A DNA stretch of 64,000 nt, taken from positions 62,001 through 126,000 of the forward strand of contig NZ_BBUL01000090.1 in assembly GCF_000953825.1 (NCBI RefSeq), in the 5' to 3' direction. Below are positions 1-10,920 of this stretch, in pieces. How positions within the stretch are numbered: the first letter of the stretch is position 1; each line of letters begins with the position of its first letter. A program made the translations under genes and the position numbers. Origin of the DNA: Cellvibrio sp. OA-2007. GTDB lineage: Bacteria > Pseudomonadota > Gammaproteobacteria > Pseudomonadales > Cellvibrionaceae. The notes below the pieces were generated by a model, which ran no database searches, was not told where the DNA came from, and saw only the letters and a list, made by a program, of their open reading frames with translations.

Positions 1-453
1 ACGGCATTAAACCGCAACTGGTTGCAGTGCGCACGCGATCGCAAACCGCTATCCATGTTCATGATTGATGTGGATTATTTTAAAAAATACAACGACCACT
101 ATGGCCATCAGGAAGGCGATAATTGTTTAAAACAAATTGCCCAAACCATTGATACAACGCTGGTACGCCCCAGCGATTTAGGTGCGCGTTTTGGCGGCGA
201 AGAATTCGCCTGCCTGTTACCCGGCACCGATCGCCAGGGCGCGCTTTATGTAGCTGCAAAAATTGAACAGGCCATCCGCGCATTAGCCATACCACACCAA
301 GCATCTGATGTTGCCAATCAGGTGACAGTAAGTATAGGCTGCAGCACCCTCTCCCCCACTCCCCAGAGCGACGCTCAGCAACTTATCGCCCAAGCAGATG
401 AACACCTCTACAACGCCAAAAATAATGGCCGCAATCAAATTAGTGCGGATTAA
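1..453 (+). CDS. Diguanylate cyclase (GGDEF domain), 5' end outside the window
   Basis: This is the C-terminal GGDEF domain of a protein whose start lies before the window. The open frame continues through base 1, reading TALNRNW, which matches the usual LTGLxNR entry of GGDEF domains. The active-site motif is RFGGEEF (GGEEF at 193-207). An RPSD inhibitory site lies exactly five residues before it, so feedback inhibition by c-di-GMP is likely. The family makes c-di-GMP from two GTP. The sensory N-terminus cannot be seen. It is one of three GGDEF proteins in the window. The domain and the intact motif are seen directly; the activity is inferred from them. Confidence 0.93.
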   Translation, partial: TALNRNWLQCARDRKPLSMFMIDVDYFKKYNDHYGHQEGDNCLKQIAQTIDTTLVRPSDLGARFGGEEFACLLPGTDRQGALYVAAKIEQAIRALAIPHQASDVANQVTVSIGCSTLSPTPQSDAQQLIAQADEHLYNAKNNGRNQISAD

Positions 454-459
454 GTGTTG

Positions 460-903
460 CTAGTTATCCGTACCAATTACCAGCTGCTTCATAAGCAACT
501 CCAGATGATCCAAACAACCTCCCCAACCCCACTCGTGTTTACTGCGCACTTCTGCATCAGTGAAGTGTGAATGCGTCAAGGTAAGTTCCGTGCGGTTAGG
601 TGATAACTCGCGAAATTTCAACTCCACCAAACTATCGCGAATCAGAGGCGAGTTCCAGGTAAAGGCGATGTGATGGTAGCGGTCAATTGCACGATAGTCG
701 CCGTAGTGGCGAAAGCTGCCCGACTCCATATGCATAATCACTTCAAAACTACCACCAACCGTAAAACTATTACTCACACTACAAGGTGTTTCTGTTTGCT
801 GTAGTGTGAAAAACCATTTCATCATCAATGATGGTTTTGACCATGCATCAAATAATTGCCGTTTAGTGCAGGGAAGTACACGTTTGATAATAATCGGATC
901 CAT
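460..903 (-). CDS. SRPBCC / AHSA1 domain protein
   Basis: This 147-residue soluble protein has the START-like fold signature of the AHSA1 (activator of Hsp90 ATPase homologue 1-like) family: it opens with a KRVLP..KRQLFDAW strand-helix segment and later has GGSFEVIMH and HGDYRAID-like strands. It has no signal peptide or membrane segment. It lies 48 bases downstream of an ArsR-type regulator on the same strand. That ArsR-SRPBCC pairing is common in bacteria, and the two are probably one transcript. The ligand is unknown; members of the family bind hydrophobic small molecules. Family assignment is firm, biological role unknown. Confidence 0.85.
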   Translation of the reverse strand: MDPIIIKRVLPCTKRQLFDAWSKPSLMMKWFFTLQQTETPCSVSNSFTVGGSFEVIMHMESGSFRHYGDYRAIDRYHHIAFTWNSPLIRDSLVELKFRELSPNRTELTLTHSHFTDAEVRSKHEWGWGGCLDHLELLMKQLVIGTDN

Positions 904-951
904 TTTGCAGCGCCTTTTATTAAACCTTCAGAAAGCCAATATTATTTATAT

Positions 952-1275
952 TTAAGAATTCATTTTAAGATGTGCTTCAAGCTCATCCAACCTGCCCTCC
1001 CAAAATTTGTCATGCATTGCAATATAATTGGCGACCTCGTGCCAAGCATCAATATTCAAATGACAGTAAACCTCACGTCCATTGCGCGTTTTATACAACA
1101 AATTCGCGACTTCCAATGCGGCTATATGTTTTGATGTGGCACTCAATTTCATCCCGCCAAGTTCAACCAGCTGACTCACCGATTTAGGGCCAACCGCAAG
1201 CTCCGCCAGCAATAAACGACGGCGCCGATCCGCAAGTGCGAAAAAAATGGCATCAAGTCGATCTTCAATTTCCAT
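952..1275 (-). CDS. ArsR-family winged-helix transcriptional regulator
   Basis: The 107-residue protein is a single winged helix-turn-helix (ALADRRRRLLLAEL, then SVSQLVELGGMKLSATSKHIAALEVANLL, then the wing around TRNGREVYCHL). The ELCVCDL metal-binding motif of true ArsR/SmtB sensors is absent, so it is probably not a metal sensor. I chose the ATG at 1275; a TTG nine bases upstream (1284) would add three residues. It precedes the SRPBCC gene at 460-903 and probably controls that operon. A further SRPBCC gene (1463-1906) starts divergently across the shared spacer and may also be a target. Confidence 0.85.
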   Translation of the reverse strand: MEIEDRLDAIFFALADRRRRLLLAELAVGPKSVSQLVELGGMKLSATSKHIAALEVANLLYKTRNGREVYCHLNIDAWHEVANYIAMHDKFWEGRLDELEAHLKMNS

Positions 1276-1462
1276 AGTTGGCAATTTCCATAATTGGAAA
1301 GTATCGCTAAAAAAACATCTGAAATTAATTAAAAAATATTTATAAATTAACAGGTTAGCTAATTTAAATAATTTTTCGCCCGGTATTTTACTTGCGTATT
1401 AACTGCTTAGAATACGATAACAGATGTCCATACCGGCACATCATATTAAGAGGGAAATAATT

Positions 1463-1906
1463 ATGCCTAACATCTGTTTAACTTTCGGCACCAAAACACC
1501 AGCACCTAAAATTCTGGATGCACTGACCAGTTTAAAGGGACTCGCCGCTTGGTGGACCCATGAAACCGCAGGCGATCCAAGTTTGGGTGGAACGGTGGAA
1601 TTTACCTTTGGTGGCAATGGTGGTTTTGATATGCGCGTGATTAAAAGCAATGCACAACAAGTCCACTGGGAGTGCACCAAAGGGCCAGACGATTGGTTAG
1701 GTACACATATCGAATTCGATATACACAATAAAGAAACGCACAACCAAGTTATGTTTCGCCATGCAGGATGGAGCAGTGAAAATCCATTTTTTCACCACTG
1801 CTCTACCAAATGGGTAACATTTTTATTAAGCCTGCGCGATTATATCGAGACAGGAACAGGCCAACCCTATCCTAACGATATCAAAATTGAAGCGGAGGGA
1901 ATGTAA
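1463..1906 (+). CDS. SRPBCC domain protein (AHSA1-like)
   Basis: A 147-residue soluble protein with the SRPBCC pattern (KTPAPKILDALT, LAAWWTHETAGDPSLGGTVEFTF, then WVTFLLSLRDYIETG at the end), resembling polyketide cyclase/AHSA1-like proteins. The start is placed at the ATG at 1463 because an AAGAGGGA ribosome site precedes it; an in-frame upstream start at 1424 has no such site. It is divergent from the ArsR/SRPBCC pair and may share the regulator. The ligand cannot be predicted. Confidence 0.82.
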   Translation: MPNICLTFGTKTPAPKILDALTSLKGLAAWWTHETAGDPSLGGTVEFTFGGNGGFDMRVIKSNAQQVHWECTKGPDDWLGTHIEFDIHNKETHNQVMFRHAGWSSENPFFHHCSTKWVTFLLSLRDYIETGTGQPYPNDIKIEAEGM

Positions 1907-1995
1907 CCAATGCCAGCGTGAACTCTGTGCGAGAAAAACTTCACAGGGTTCACGCGTATTCAACGCAGCTATACACAACGTTTATCTTGCTGCAG

Positions 1996-2715
1996 TTAAA
2001 TGAACTGCGCATTAAACACCAGTAGCGCATCCGGTTTATCGGTAAACACCGCATCGACGCCGAGCGCCATCAGCGCGCGCCAATCATCTTCGTGATTGAC
2101 TGTGTAGACCCAATTTTTTAAGCCGCGCTGTTGTGCATCCTGAATTAATTCCGGGGTAAGAAAACTTAAATGTGTGTTAAAGGAATAGGCCTTAAGTGGC
2201 TCGCAGCAGGCGGCGTAATCGAGTGGAATACCTTCAATTAATACCGCGCGTTTTACCTGCGGCAATAATTGCAGCGCCTGAAATAATTGCTGGTGATCAA
2301 AACTGGAAATAATGTATTGCTCGTAATTGCCTTGGTGCGAACTGACATACTCATCCAATACTCGCTGCAACACAGGCACTGAATTGGCGCCTTTGATTTC
2401 GATATTCAACATCGCTTTATCGCCCACCAATTCCAACACTTGTTGCAGAGTCGGGATAGGTTCACCATTTGCCAAGCGCTGTTCACGCAAAAAGGCCAGT
2501 GGCTGCTCGGTGATAATACCCTCGCCGGATACCACACGCCCCAAGCGGCGGTCGTGCGTGACCAGCAGCTCACCTTCAACTTGAAATATATCGATCTCAA
2601 CCGCATAAACCCCCAGCTCCAACGCGCGGGCGATGGCTGCCAAACTGTTCTCCGGCAGAGACGATTGGTTAAATTGCGGGCCGCCGCGATGGGCAATACA
2701 GAGTAAAGGTTTCAT
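1996..2715 (-). CDS. Glycerophosphodiester phosphodiesterase (UgpQ-type, cytoplasmic)
   Basis: This 239-residue protein has the GDPD TIM-barrel signature: AHRGG near the N-terminus, then PENSLAAI, then EIDIFQVEGELLVTHD. These carry the catalytic His/Arg and the metal-binding Glu/Asp residues. The family hydrolyses glycerophosphodiesters from membrane lipids to sn-glycerol-3-phosphate and an alcohol. The length matches E. coli UgpQ, and the lack of a signal peptide points to the cytoplasmic form rather than GlpQ. It is divergently transcribed from the MscS-like gene, with a 127-base shared spacer. No ugp transporter genes are adjacent. Confidence 0.92.
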   Translation of the reverse strand: MKPLLCIAHRGGPQFNQSSLPENSLAAIARALELGVYAVEIDIFQVEGELLVTHDRRLGRVVSGEGIITEQPLAFLREQRLANGEPIPTLQQVLELVGDKAMLNIEIKGANSVPVLQRVLDEYVSSHQGNYEQYIISSFDHQQLFQALQLLPQVKRAVLIEGIPLDYAACCEPLKAYSFNTHLSFLTPELIQDAQQRGLKNWVYTVNHEDDWRALMALGVDAVFTDKPDALLVFNAQFI

Positions 2716-2842
2716 AAAGCACTCGTTCAGACTTTCTATCGTTATAATGCGGCGCTATTATCGGCGCGACATACACCAGCGCTATATTTTGCGCTGTCGC
2801 AGTATGGCAGTCACCCCTTGAATCATCAACGCAGGTACCCGT

Positions 2843-3472
2843 GTGGATAGTTTTCCCCGTCTTGAAGAAATCATTTCCCATTCCGTTTTTTCAAAGTTTT
2901 TAATTGTGTTCAGTTGTGTGGTGGTGTTTTATTTTGCCGCCAAACTGCTCAATAAAATCATTCACGATGTAAGTGTACGCCGCGCTCTGGGCGATTTGCG
3001 TGTGCTCTACATAACCCGCCTGATGAATATCGGCATGGTGTTTTGCTGCATAGTAGTGATGTGCCTGATTTTGGGGCTGGGTTACAGTGAAATATCGGTA
3101 TTCCTATCATCAATTTTTGCGGTTGTCGGCATCGCCTTGTTTGCCCAATGGTCGATTTTAAGTAACGTCACCGCCAGCATGATTATCTTTTTCGGCTTTC
3201 CCTATCAGGTTAACGACCGCATTAAAATCCTCGATAAAGATGACGACATGAGTGGCACCATTGTTGAAATCACTATGTTTCATGTGATTCTACGGCGTGA
3301 AGATGGCAACCTCATCACCTACCCCAACACACTGATTCTGCAAAAAGCTGTGCTGAAAATTGATCACCCCTTGGCTGAACCTATCGCCGAAAATGCCCAA
3401 TCGCCTGAGCAATTGGCCATCAATCAGATGTGTATGAGCGACGCACCAGAAAAACGCTACCAACAACAATAG
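2843..3472 (+). CDS. Small MscS-like mechanosensitive ion channel
   Basis: The 209-residue protein has an N-terminal membrane helix (about residues 15-32), two more hydrophobic segments (about 58-78 and 85-125), and then the MscS beta domain (MIIFFGFPYQVNDRIKI to LITYPNTLILQKAVL). The pore-lining helix and beta domain are those of the MscS superfamily; the large C-terminal cage of E. coli MscS is mostly missing. It starts with GTG at 2843 after a short AGG site. The probable role is release of solutes under hypo-osmotic stress at the inner membrane. A long inverted repeat follows the gene. Confidence 0.85.
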   Translation: MDSFPRLEEIISHSVFSKFLIVFSCVVVFYFAAKLLNKIIHDVSVRRALGDLRVLYITRLMNIGMVFCCIVVMCLILGLGYSEISVFLSSIFAVVGIALFAQWSILSNVTASMIIFFGFPYQVNDRIKILDKDDDMSGTIVEITMFHVILRREDGNLITYPNTLILQKAVLKIDHPLAEPIAENAQSPEQLAINQMCMSDAPEKRYQQQ

Positions 3473-3485
3473 CCCACCCTATACC

Positions 3486-3527
3486 GCATAACAGTCAAAT
3501 GATTGAATCATTGTTTGACTGTTATGC
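3486..3527. repeat. Long inverted repeat after the MscS-like gene
   Basis: The arms GCATAACAGTCAAA (3486-3499) and TTTGACTGTTATGC (3514-3527) are perfect reverse complements over 14 bases. The spacer itself contains a second small palindrome (ATGATT-G-AATCAT). The hairpin begins 13 bases after the stop of the channel gene. No U-tract follows, so it is not a classical intrinsic terminator; it may be a transcript-end stabiliser. The remainder of the spacer up to 3773 is AT-rich and shows nothing else I can name. Confidence 0.6.
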
Positions 3528-3773
3528 ATCAGTGAACAGCGGATAATCATCCTAAAAAATATGCACCCCTGACACTTTTGATGCATTGTTTGTTAGCGCA
3601 ATCAAATACCATTTACGACATCACCAACAAAGACTATATTCGCGCCACAAGCCTTATCTATAAAGACAATAATGATTCATAAAAGTGAGGTTGCGCTTTC
3701 ACACGGCATCTCAAACTTGGCATCAAAAACCCAAACGAGCCCAAAATAACAACAACGGAGAATTTAAATAATC

Positions 3774-4838
3774 ATGCAATTCCTGACCAAAACCTGTGCA
3801 CTCCCCCTGCTTGCCCTTAGTTTGGCCGCCTGTGGCGGCGGTGGAGGCGGCGGCAGCAAATCCTCCCCATCCCCAGTGCCCAGTTCCACCGCAGCTAGTT
3901 CAGTAGCGCCAAGCTCTACTCCGGCTAGCTCTGTAGCCCCTAGCTCAAGCAGCATTGCAAGCAGTACACCTGCAAGCAGCAGCTCATCCAGCGCTATGGA
4001 AGGTAGTGAAACCACCCAAACTGCGACCAGTGTCAATGGCTACTCCATCGCAAAAATTGACAATTGCGGCGTGGGCATTAGCGCTGCCGCAAAAACCTTT
4101 GCTGTCTTTGCCGATTACGATGGCGGCGTGCAAAACCAAAACCTGTCTAGCCTGAGCTTCAGTGGTTGGAACCATGCCACTAATGGCAGTAGCACTGAGT
4201 GGACCATGCTAAAAAACTCTGGCACCACCTACAATTTCAACACTAATGCCAAAGTAAATGACTCTTGTAACGGTGTAGATAGCATCAATATGGTTTTGCT
4301 GAAAAAAATCGCCGACTGGGATCATCAGCACTCGAACGGTTTTGAGCGCAATATTCTTGCCCACGGTTACAAGTTCGGTGACATTGAAAACCTGGTGTTT
4401 GATATAAAAATCAACAGTGCAAAAACCAGTATTCCCAGTCTGGATACGTTAAAAACCACTTATGCAAGCTATGTAAGTGCTGCAACTGTTGATGCTCTGG
4501 AGGATGGCAAAGTCAACATCGGCATTACGCTGGCCGATGGCACCAACCTTAACGGAGCGATTATTTTCCAATTAGACCAAACAGCCCTCAGTGACCAATG
4601 GGTACGTGTAACCATTCCGATGAGCAAACTATCTTACTATCAGGAAGTGAATTACGTCCGCACCAATAAAACTCAGGCAGATTTAAGTAGCGTGGTAATC
4701 CGACGCATGCTAGTTGTAGCTGAGACAAAATCTGGCGCAGTATTACGCGGTAACATCACACCATGGAACACCAGCGTGCCAGAAACATTTAAGGAAGCTG
4801 ACTTAAGCTTTAAGAAAATTGAATTGCAATTGAAGTGA
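3774..4838 (+). CDS. Poly-Ser linker lipoprotein of unknown function
   Basis: The 354-residue product has a lipoprotein signal peptide with lipobox LAAC, so it is probably anchored in the outer membrane. A run of glycines follows, then a Ser/Pro/Ala-rich linker (about residues 28-73), and then a domain of about 275 residues rich in beta strands with aromatic residues. This layout is typical of surface carbohydrate-binding or degrading proteins in Cellvibrio-like bacteria, but I recognise no catalytic motif. It may be a carbohydrate-binding or adhesive protein. It stands alone, bounded downstream by a strong bidirectional terminator shared with katG. Confidence 0.8.
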   Translation: MQFLTKTCALPLLALSLAACGGGGGGGSKSSPSPVPSSTAASSVAPSSTPASSVAPSSSSIASSTPASSSSSSAMEGSETTQTATSVNGYSIAKIDNCGVGISAAAKTFAVFADYDGGVQNQNLSSLSFSGWNHATNGSSTEWTMLKNSGTTYNFNTNAKVNDSCNGVDSINMVLLKKIADWDHQHSNGFERNILAHGYKFGDIENLVFDIKINSAKTSIPSLDTLKTTYASYVSAATVDALEDGKVNIGITLADGTNLNGAIIFQLDQTALSDQWVRVTIPMSKLSYYQEVNYVRTNKTQADLSSVVIRRMLVVAETKSGAVLRGNITPWNTSVPETFKEADLSFKKIELQLK

Positions 4839-4850
4839 TTTTTTCACAAT

Positions 4851-4893
4851 AAAAAAGGGGGCGATGATCGTACAGTTCATCGCCCCTTTTTTG
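4851..4893. terminator. Bidirectional intrinsic terminator between the lipoprotein gene and katG
   Basis: An A-run, then GGGGCGATGA, a short loop, TTCATCGCCCC and a T-run form a strong GC-rich hairpin with U-tracts on both strands. It lies between the converging 3' ends of the lipoprotein gene (stop at 4838) and katG (stop at 4907). Confidence 0.9.
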
Positions 4894-4906
4894 TTTTACA
4901 CCGTGA

Positions 4907-7147
<2,241 letters not shown>

Positions 7148-7196
7148 TTAGCTCAAAAGTATGACATTAACTAAATTTACAATAAGTAACTACTCA

Positions 7197-7211
7197 ATAG
7201 TAATTATCTAT
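7197..7211 (-). promoter_or_regulatory. Possible OxyR half-site upstream of katG
   Basis: ATAG-N7-CTAT matches one dimer half of the OxyR consensus (four ATAG/CTAT elements spaced by seven bases). The other two quarter-sites are not recognisable. It is 107-121 bases upstream of the katG start, a plausible distance. The motif is short and AT-rich, so chance is possible. Confidence 0.35.
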
Positions 7212-7215
7212 AAAC

Positions 7216-7249
7216 AAAAAGGCCTAGAAGCAATCCTCTAGGCCTTTTA
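7216..7249 (-). terminator. Intrinsic terminator of the aminotransferase gene
   Basis: GGCCTAGA and TCTAGGCC form a perfect 8-bp stem flanked by A- and T-runs. It lies 26 bases beyond the stop of the aminotransferase gene on the minus strand, and also marks the upstream limit of the katG promoter region. Confidence 0.88.
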
Positions 7250-7275
7250 CATTTTTCCGAGATTCTGTTGTTGGT

Positions 7276-8466
7276 TTACAACACCGACACTATCGCCTTT
7301 GCCACATAATCCATTTTTTCCATACTCAAACCCGCAACGCTGATGCGGCTGGTATCGGTCATGTAAATGCTGTATTCGCTTTTGAGTTTATGCACTTGCT
7401 CAACACTCAAACCCAAAAATGAAAACATGCCGCGCTCATTGGCGATAAAGTGAAAGTCGTGGGTCTTTTGCAAGCTATTCAGGCTTTGTACTAACTCCAT
7501 ACGCAAATCGGCGATGCGTTCGCGCATCAGCGTTAACTCGTCGCTCCAGACTTTGGTTAATTCATCGCTGTGCAAAATAATATCGATCAGCGCTGAACCG
7601 TGGGCGGGCGGCATGGAATAGAGACCACGGGTGACGCTGAGCAATTGGCTATTGCCTGCATTCGCTTGTTGTTCGTCGGCAAACACCATACTCAAGCTAC
7701 CGGCGCGCTCGCGATACAAACCAAAATTTTTGGAGAAGGAGGTAGCAACAATCACTTCCGGCAACCGCGCCGCCATCAAACGCAGGCCGTAAGTATCCTC
7801 TTCCAGCCCTTCACCAAAACCTTGGTAAGCCATATCGATAAACGGGATGATGCCGCGCGCTTGCAACACATCAGCGACTTGATCCCATTGGACACGCGAT
7901 AAATCCGCGCCGCTCGGGTTGTGACAGCAGGCGTGTAACAACACCAAATCGCCGCGCGGGATTTCATTCAGGGTCGCCAGCATGGCCGCAAAATTAATGC
8001 TGTGGGTCGCGTAATCGTAATAAGGGTATTCGCGCAATTTCAGGCCAGCACTGCCCAACAGGGGAACATGGTTTGCCCAAGTGGGCACGCTCACCCACAA
8101 GCTCGCACCTGGTTTGGCGCGCTGAATCAACTCTGCCGCCACTCGCAAAGCACCGCAGCCGCCGGGAGTCTGAATAGTGCGCACACGGTTGGCCGCCACT
8201 GCAGGGTGATCCGCACCGTAGACCAATTTCGTAACCGCTTCATTGGCACCGGGGTAACCTGCGGGCGGCGTGTAGGCCTTGCTAGTCTCGCGGCTGATAC
8301 GCAACTTTTCCGCCTCAGCCACCGCCTTCATAATTGGCGTTACACCTGCATCATTTTTGTACACTCCCACCCCCAGATCCACCTTGTTTGGGTTGATGTC
8401 ATTGGCGTAGGCGATGCTTAAACCCAAAATTGGATCGGCAGGTAACAGAGACAGGGATTCAAACAT
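7276..8466 (-). CDS. Class I aminotransferase, aspartate/aromatic type (AspC/TyrB family)
   Basis: The 396-residue protein matches the length and motifs of the Ia aspartate/aromatic aminotransferases: VDLGVGVYK near the N-terminus, HNPSG (Asn183), DMAYQG (Asp211, Tyr214) and SFSKNFGLYRERAG carrying the PLP-binding Lys246. It transfers amino groups between 2-oxoglutarate and aspartate, tyrosine or phenylalanine; substrate preference cannot be decided from sequence by eye. It is cytoplasmic and monocistronic, with its own terminator, and is divergent from the cobalamin operon. Confidence 0.95.
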   Translation of the reverse strand: MFESLSLLPADPILGLSIAYANDINPNKVDLGVGVYKNDAGVTPIMKAVAEAEKLRISRETSKAYTPPAGYPGANEAVTKLVYGADHPAVAANRVRTIQTPGGCGALRVAAELIQRAKPGASLWVSVPTWANHVPLLGSAGLKLREYPYYDYATHSINFAAMLATLNEIPRGDLVLLHACCHNPSGADLSRVQWDQVADVLQARGIIPFIDMAYQGFGEGLEEDTYGLRLMAARLPEVIVATSFSKNFGLYRERAGSLSMVFADEQQANAGNSQLLSVTRGLYSMPPAHGSALIDIILHSDELTKVWSDELTLMRERIADLRMELVQSLNSLQKTHDFHFIANERGMFSFLGLSVEQVHKLKSEYSIYMTDTSRISVAGLSMEKMDYVAKAIVSVL

Positions 8467-8621
8467 GACAGACTCCAGACAGATACAAAAACAGATTGAT
8501 AGGCAAGAACAGATAGGTTGGCAAAAAACAGGGCGCGATTATACGCCAAATGACCCGATAACGGCGGCTAGACAACACCAGATATGGTAAGTTGCGCGGC
8601 CTCAGCAAAGGAAACTGAACA

Positions 8622-9656
8622 ATGATATTTGACTGGCAAATAGCCCCGCTAAAACGTGATTTAATCCCTGGAATTCAGGAACGTATCGACCAAAAAACCA
8701 AACCCCTTGGCGCACTCGGCCAATTGGAACAACTCGCCCTGCAGATCGCTCTGGTGCAACAACGCAAGCGGCTCAGTATTGAACGGCCTTTGATGCTGGT
8801 ATTTGCCGCCGATCACGGCATTGCCGATGAAGGTGTGAGCATCGCGCCCAGCAGCGTGACGCAACAAATGGTGCGCAACTTTTTAGCGGGCGGCGCGGCG
8901 ATCAATTGTTTTTGCCGCACCAATCACATCCCACTCAAAGTGATTGATGCCGGCATTAAAGATGAAATTAAACCCGCGCCGTCTGCATTATTTATTCAGC
9001 GCATTGCGGCGGGCACACGCAACTTTGCCCACGAGCCGGCGATGACCTTAGAGCAAACCGAACGCGCACTTATTTTGGGTAAGGAATTTGCCGAAAGCGA
9101 AATCGCCGCCGGTTCAAATTTATTAGCCTTTGGTGAAATGGGCATAGGCAATAGCAGCTCTGCGGCAGCAATCCTCGCCGCGCTTAGCGATGCCCCCGTA
9201 GAAACCTGCGTCGGTTTAGGCACAGGTATTGATGAGGCGCAACTCGCCAAAAAAATCGCACTGGTTAGTCAGGCCGTCGCGCGAATTAAAGACAAATCGC
9301 CGCTCAATATTTTGTGTGAAGTCGGCGGTTTTGAAATCGCCCAAATCTGCGGCGCCATGCTCGCCACTGCACAGGCAGGCCGCTTGATTGTGGTGGATGG
9401 TTTTATTGTTACCGCGGCGGCTTTACTCGCAGTAAATATAAATCCGAACACACGCGACTATATGATTTTCGCCCACGAATCCGAAGAAGCCGGTCATCAA
9501 TTAATGTTGCGTATGTTAGATGCAACACCTTTACTCAACCTCGGCATGCGTTTAGGCGAAGGCACGGGCGCCGCGCTTGCAATGCCACTGATCCAAGCTG
9601 CAGTGAGTTTTTACAATCAGATGGCCACCTTTGAAAGCGCCGGTGTGAAAGTGTGA
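8622..9656 (+). CDS. cobT: Nicotinate-nucleotide:dimethylbenzimidazole phosphoribosyltransferase
   Basis: The 344-residue enzyme makes alpha-ribazole phosphate from 5,6-dimethylbenzimidazole and nicotinate mononucleotide, for the lower ligand of cobalamin. Family features are PLGALGQLE near the N-terminus, FAADHGIADEGVS, GEMGIGNSSSAAAI, and the C-terminal LGMRLGEGTGAALAMPL containing the catalytic Glu. It is the first gene of a four-gene operon in which every junction overlaps by four bases. An AAGGAAA site precedes the ATG. I see no cobalamin riboswitch in the 155-base leader. Confidence 0.97.
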   Translation: MIFDWQIAPLKRDLIPGIQERIDQKTKPLGALGQLEQLALQIALVQQRKRLSIERPLMLVFAADHGIADEGVSIAPSSVTQQMVRNFLAGGAAINCFCRTNHIPLKVIDAGIKDEIKPAPSALFIQRIAAGTRNFAHEPAMTLEQTERALILGKEFAESEIAAGSNLLAFGEMGIGNSSSAAAILAALSDAPVETCVGLGTGIDEAQLAKKIALVSQAVARIKDKSPLNILCEVGGFEIAQICGAMLATAQAGRLIVVDGFIVTAAALLAVNINPNTRDYMIFAHESEEAGHQLMLRMLDATPLLNLGMRLGEGTGAALAMPLIQAAVSFYNQMATFESAGVKV

Positions 9657-10402
9657 AACAACAGCTCAATTTATTTTTTCTCGCACTCGGTTTTTTCAGC
9701 CGCATTCCCATGCCCGCGTGGATTGAATACTCGCCGGAAAATCTCAACCGCGCCAGCCGCTACTTCACACTTGTTGGTTGGTTATTGGGTGGTTTAGTCG
9801 CATTGGTTTTTATCGCGGCGGATTATCTTTTTTCCAATTCAATCAGCCTTTGGTTGGCGATGGCTTTTAGTTTATTACTCACCGGCGCCTTTCACGAAGA
9901 CGGCCTTGCCGATACCGCCGACGGTTTTGGCGGTGCCTTTATGCGCGAGAAAAAACTCAGCATTATGAAAGACAGCCGCATAGGCACTTACGGTGCAACC
10001 GCATTGGTAATGGCGCTGTTAGGAAAATATGTGTTGCTCATTGAGAACACACAAATCGCACTGAGTATATTGATTGCCTATGCACTATCGCGCGCAGTTG
10101 CCGCAAGCTTGGCGTTTGATATGCGTTATGTGGCCGAGCAGGATGGCAGTAAAAGTAAACCACTGGCCAACAACCAATCGAAAACGGATTTGATTATTTT
10201 GTTAACCACTTGCCTACCGGTATTTTTTCTACTCCACTGGCAACAAGCGTTATTAATCATCGCCACATTGATTGTGATTCGCTACGCCGCAAAATATTAT
10301 TTCCAAAAACAAATTGGCGGTTATACCGGCGATTGTTTAGGTGCGGCACAGCAGACTAGTGAACTGGTTATTTATGCTTTGTTAGTGGTGGCAATTCTAT
10401 GA
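9653..10402 (+). CDS. cobS: Adenosylcobinamide-GDP ribazoletransferase (cobalamin synthase)
   Basis: The 249-residue integral membrane enzyme joins adenosylcobinamide-GDP to alpha-ribazole (phosphate), completing the nucleotide loop. The acidic signature HEDGLADTADGFGGAF is present (nt 9895 onward), followed by several hydrophobic helices. It starts with GTG, overlapping the cobT stop by four bases (GTGA), which suggests translational coupling. Confidence 0.97.
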   Translation: MKQQLNLFFLALGFFSRIPMPAWIEYSPENLNRASRYFTLVGWLLGGLVALVFIAADYLFSNSISLWLAMAFSLLLTGAFHEDGLADTADGFGGAFMREKKLSIMKDSRIGTYGATALVMALLGKYVLLIENTQIALSILIAYALSRAVAASLAFDMRYVAEQDGSKSKPLANNQSKTDLIILLTTCLPVFFLLHWQQALLIIATLIVIRYAAKYYFQKQIGGYTGDCLGAAQQTSELVIYALLVVAIL

Positions 10403-10920
10403 TCACCTTAGTATTAGGCGGCGCCCGCTCAGGAAAATCGCGCATTGCACAAGCGCTGGCGAGCGCAAATCAATTACCCGTCGTTTATATCGCCACTGCT
10501 ACTGCATTAGATGAAGAAATGGCTGCGCGGATTGAACATCATCAACACAATCGCCCCAGTGAATGGCGTGTGCGTGAATGCCCGTTAGATTTAGCCGCTG
10601 CGTTGCAAGAAGAAACGCAACACCCACAAACTATTTTGGTAGATTGTTTAACCCTGTGGCTAAACAACCAAATGTTTGAATATCCTGAACAAGATTTTTC
10701 TACACTGTTTAATGAACTGGTGAATAGCCTCAGTGCAAACAAGACTCAAGTGATTTTTGTCGCCAATGAAGTGGGGCTGGGAATAATTCCACTGGGCGAA
10801 ATCAGCCGGAAATTTGTCGATGAAGCAGGCCGATTAAATCAACAGCTCGCACAGATCGCCGATAAGGTTTTATTTGTCGCCGCAGGTTTACCACTGACTT
10901 TAAAAGACACCACAAAATGA
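10399..10920 (+). CDS. cobU: Bifunctional adenosylcobinamide kinase / adenosylcobinamide-phosphate guanylyltransferase
   Basis: The 173-residue protein phosphorylates adenosylcobinamide and then guanylates it, giving the substrate of CobS. The P-loop GGARSGKS (residues 7-14) and ILVDCLTLWLNN match the family, and the length is typical. It overlaps cobS by ATGA at its start and cobC by ATGA at its end. Confidence 0.97.
   Translation: MITLVLGGARSGKSRIAQALASANQLPVVYIATATALDEEMAARIEHHQHNRPSEWRVRECPLDLAAALQEETQHPQTILVDCLTLWLNNQMFEYPEQDFSTLFNELVNSLSANKTQVIFVANEVGLGIIPLGEISRKFVDEAGRLNQQLAQIADKVLFVAAGLPLTLKDTTK

Noticed and set aside
8467-8621. Cobalamin riboswitch before cobT
   Set aside because: No B12-box-like sequence and too little space.
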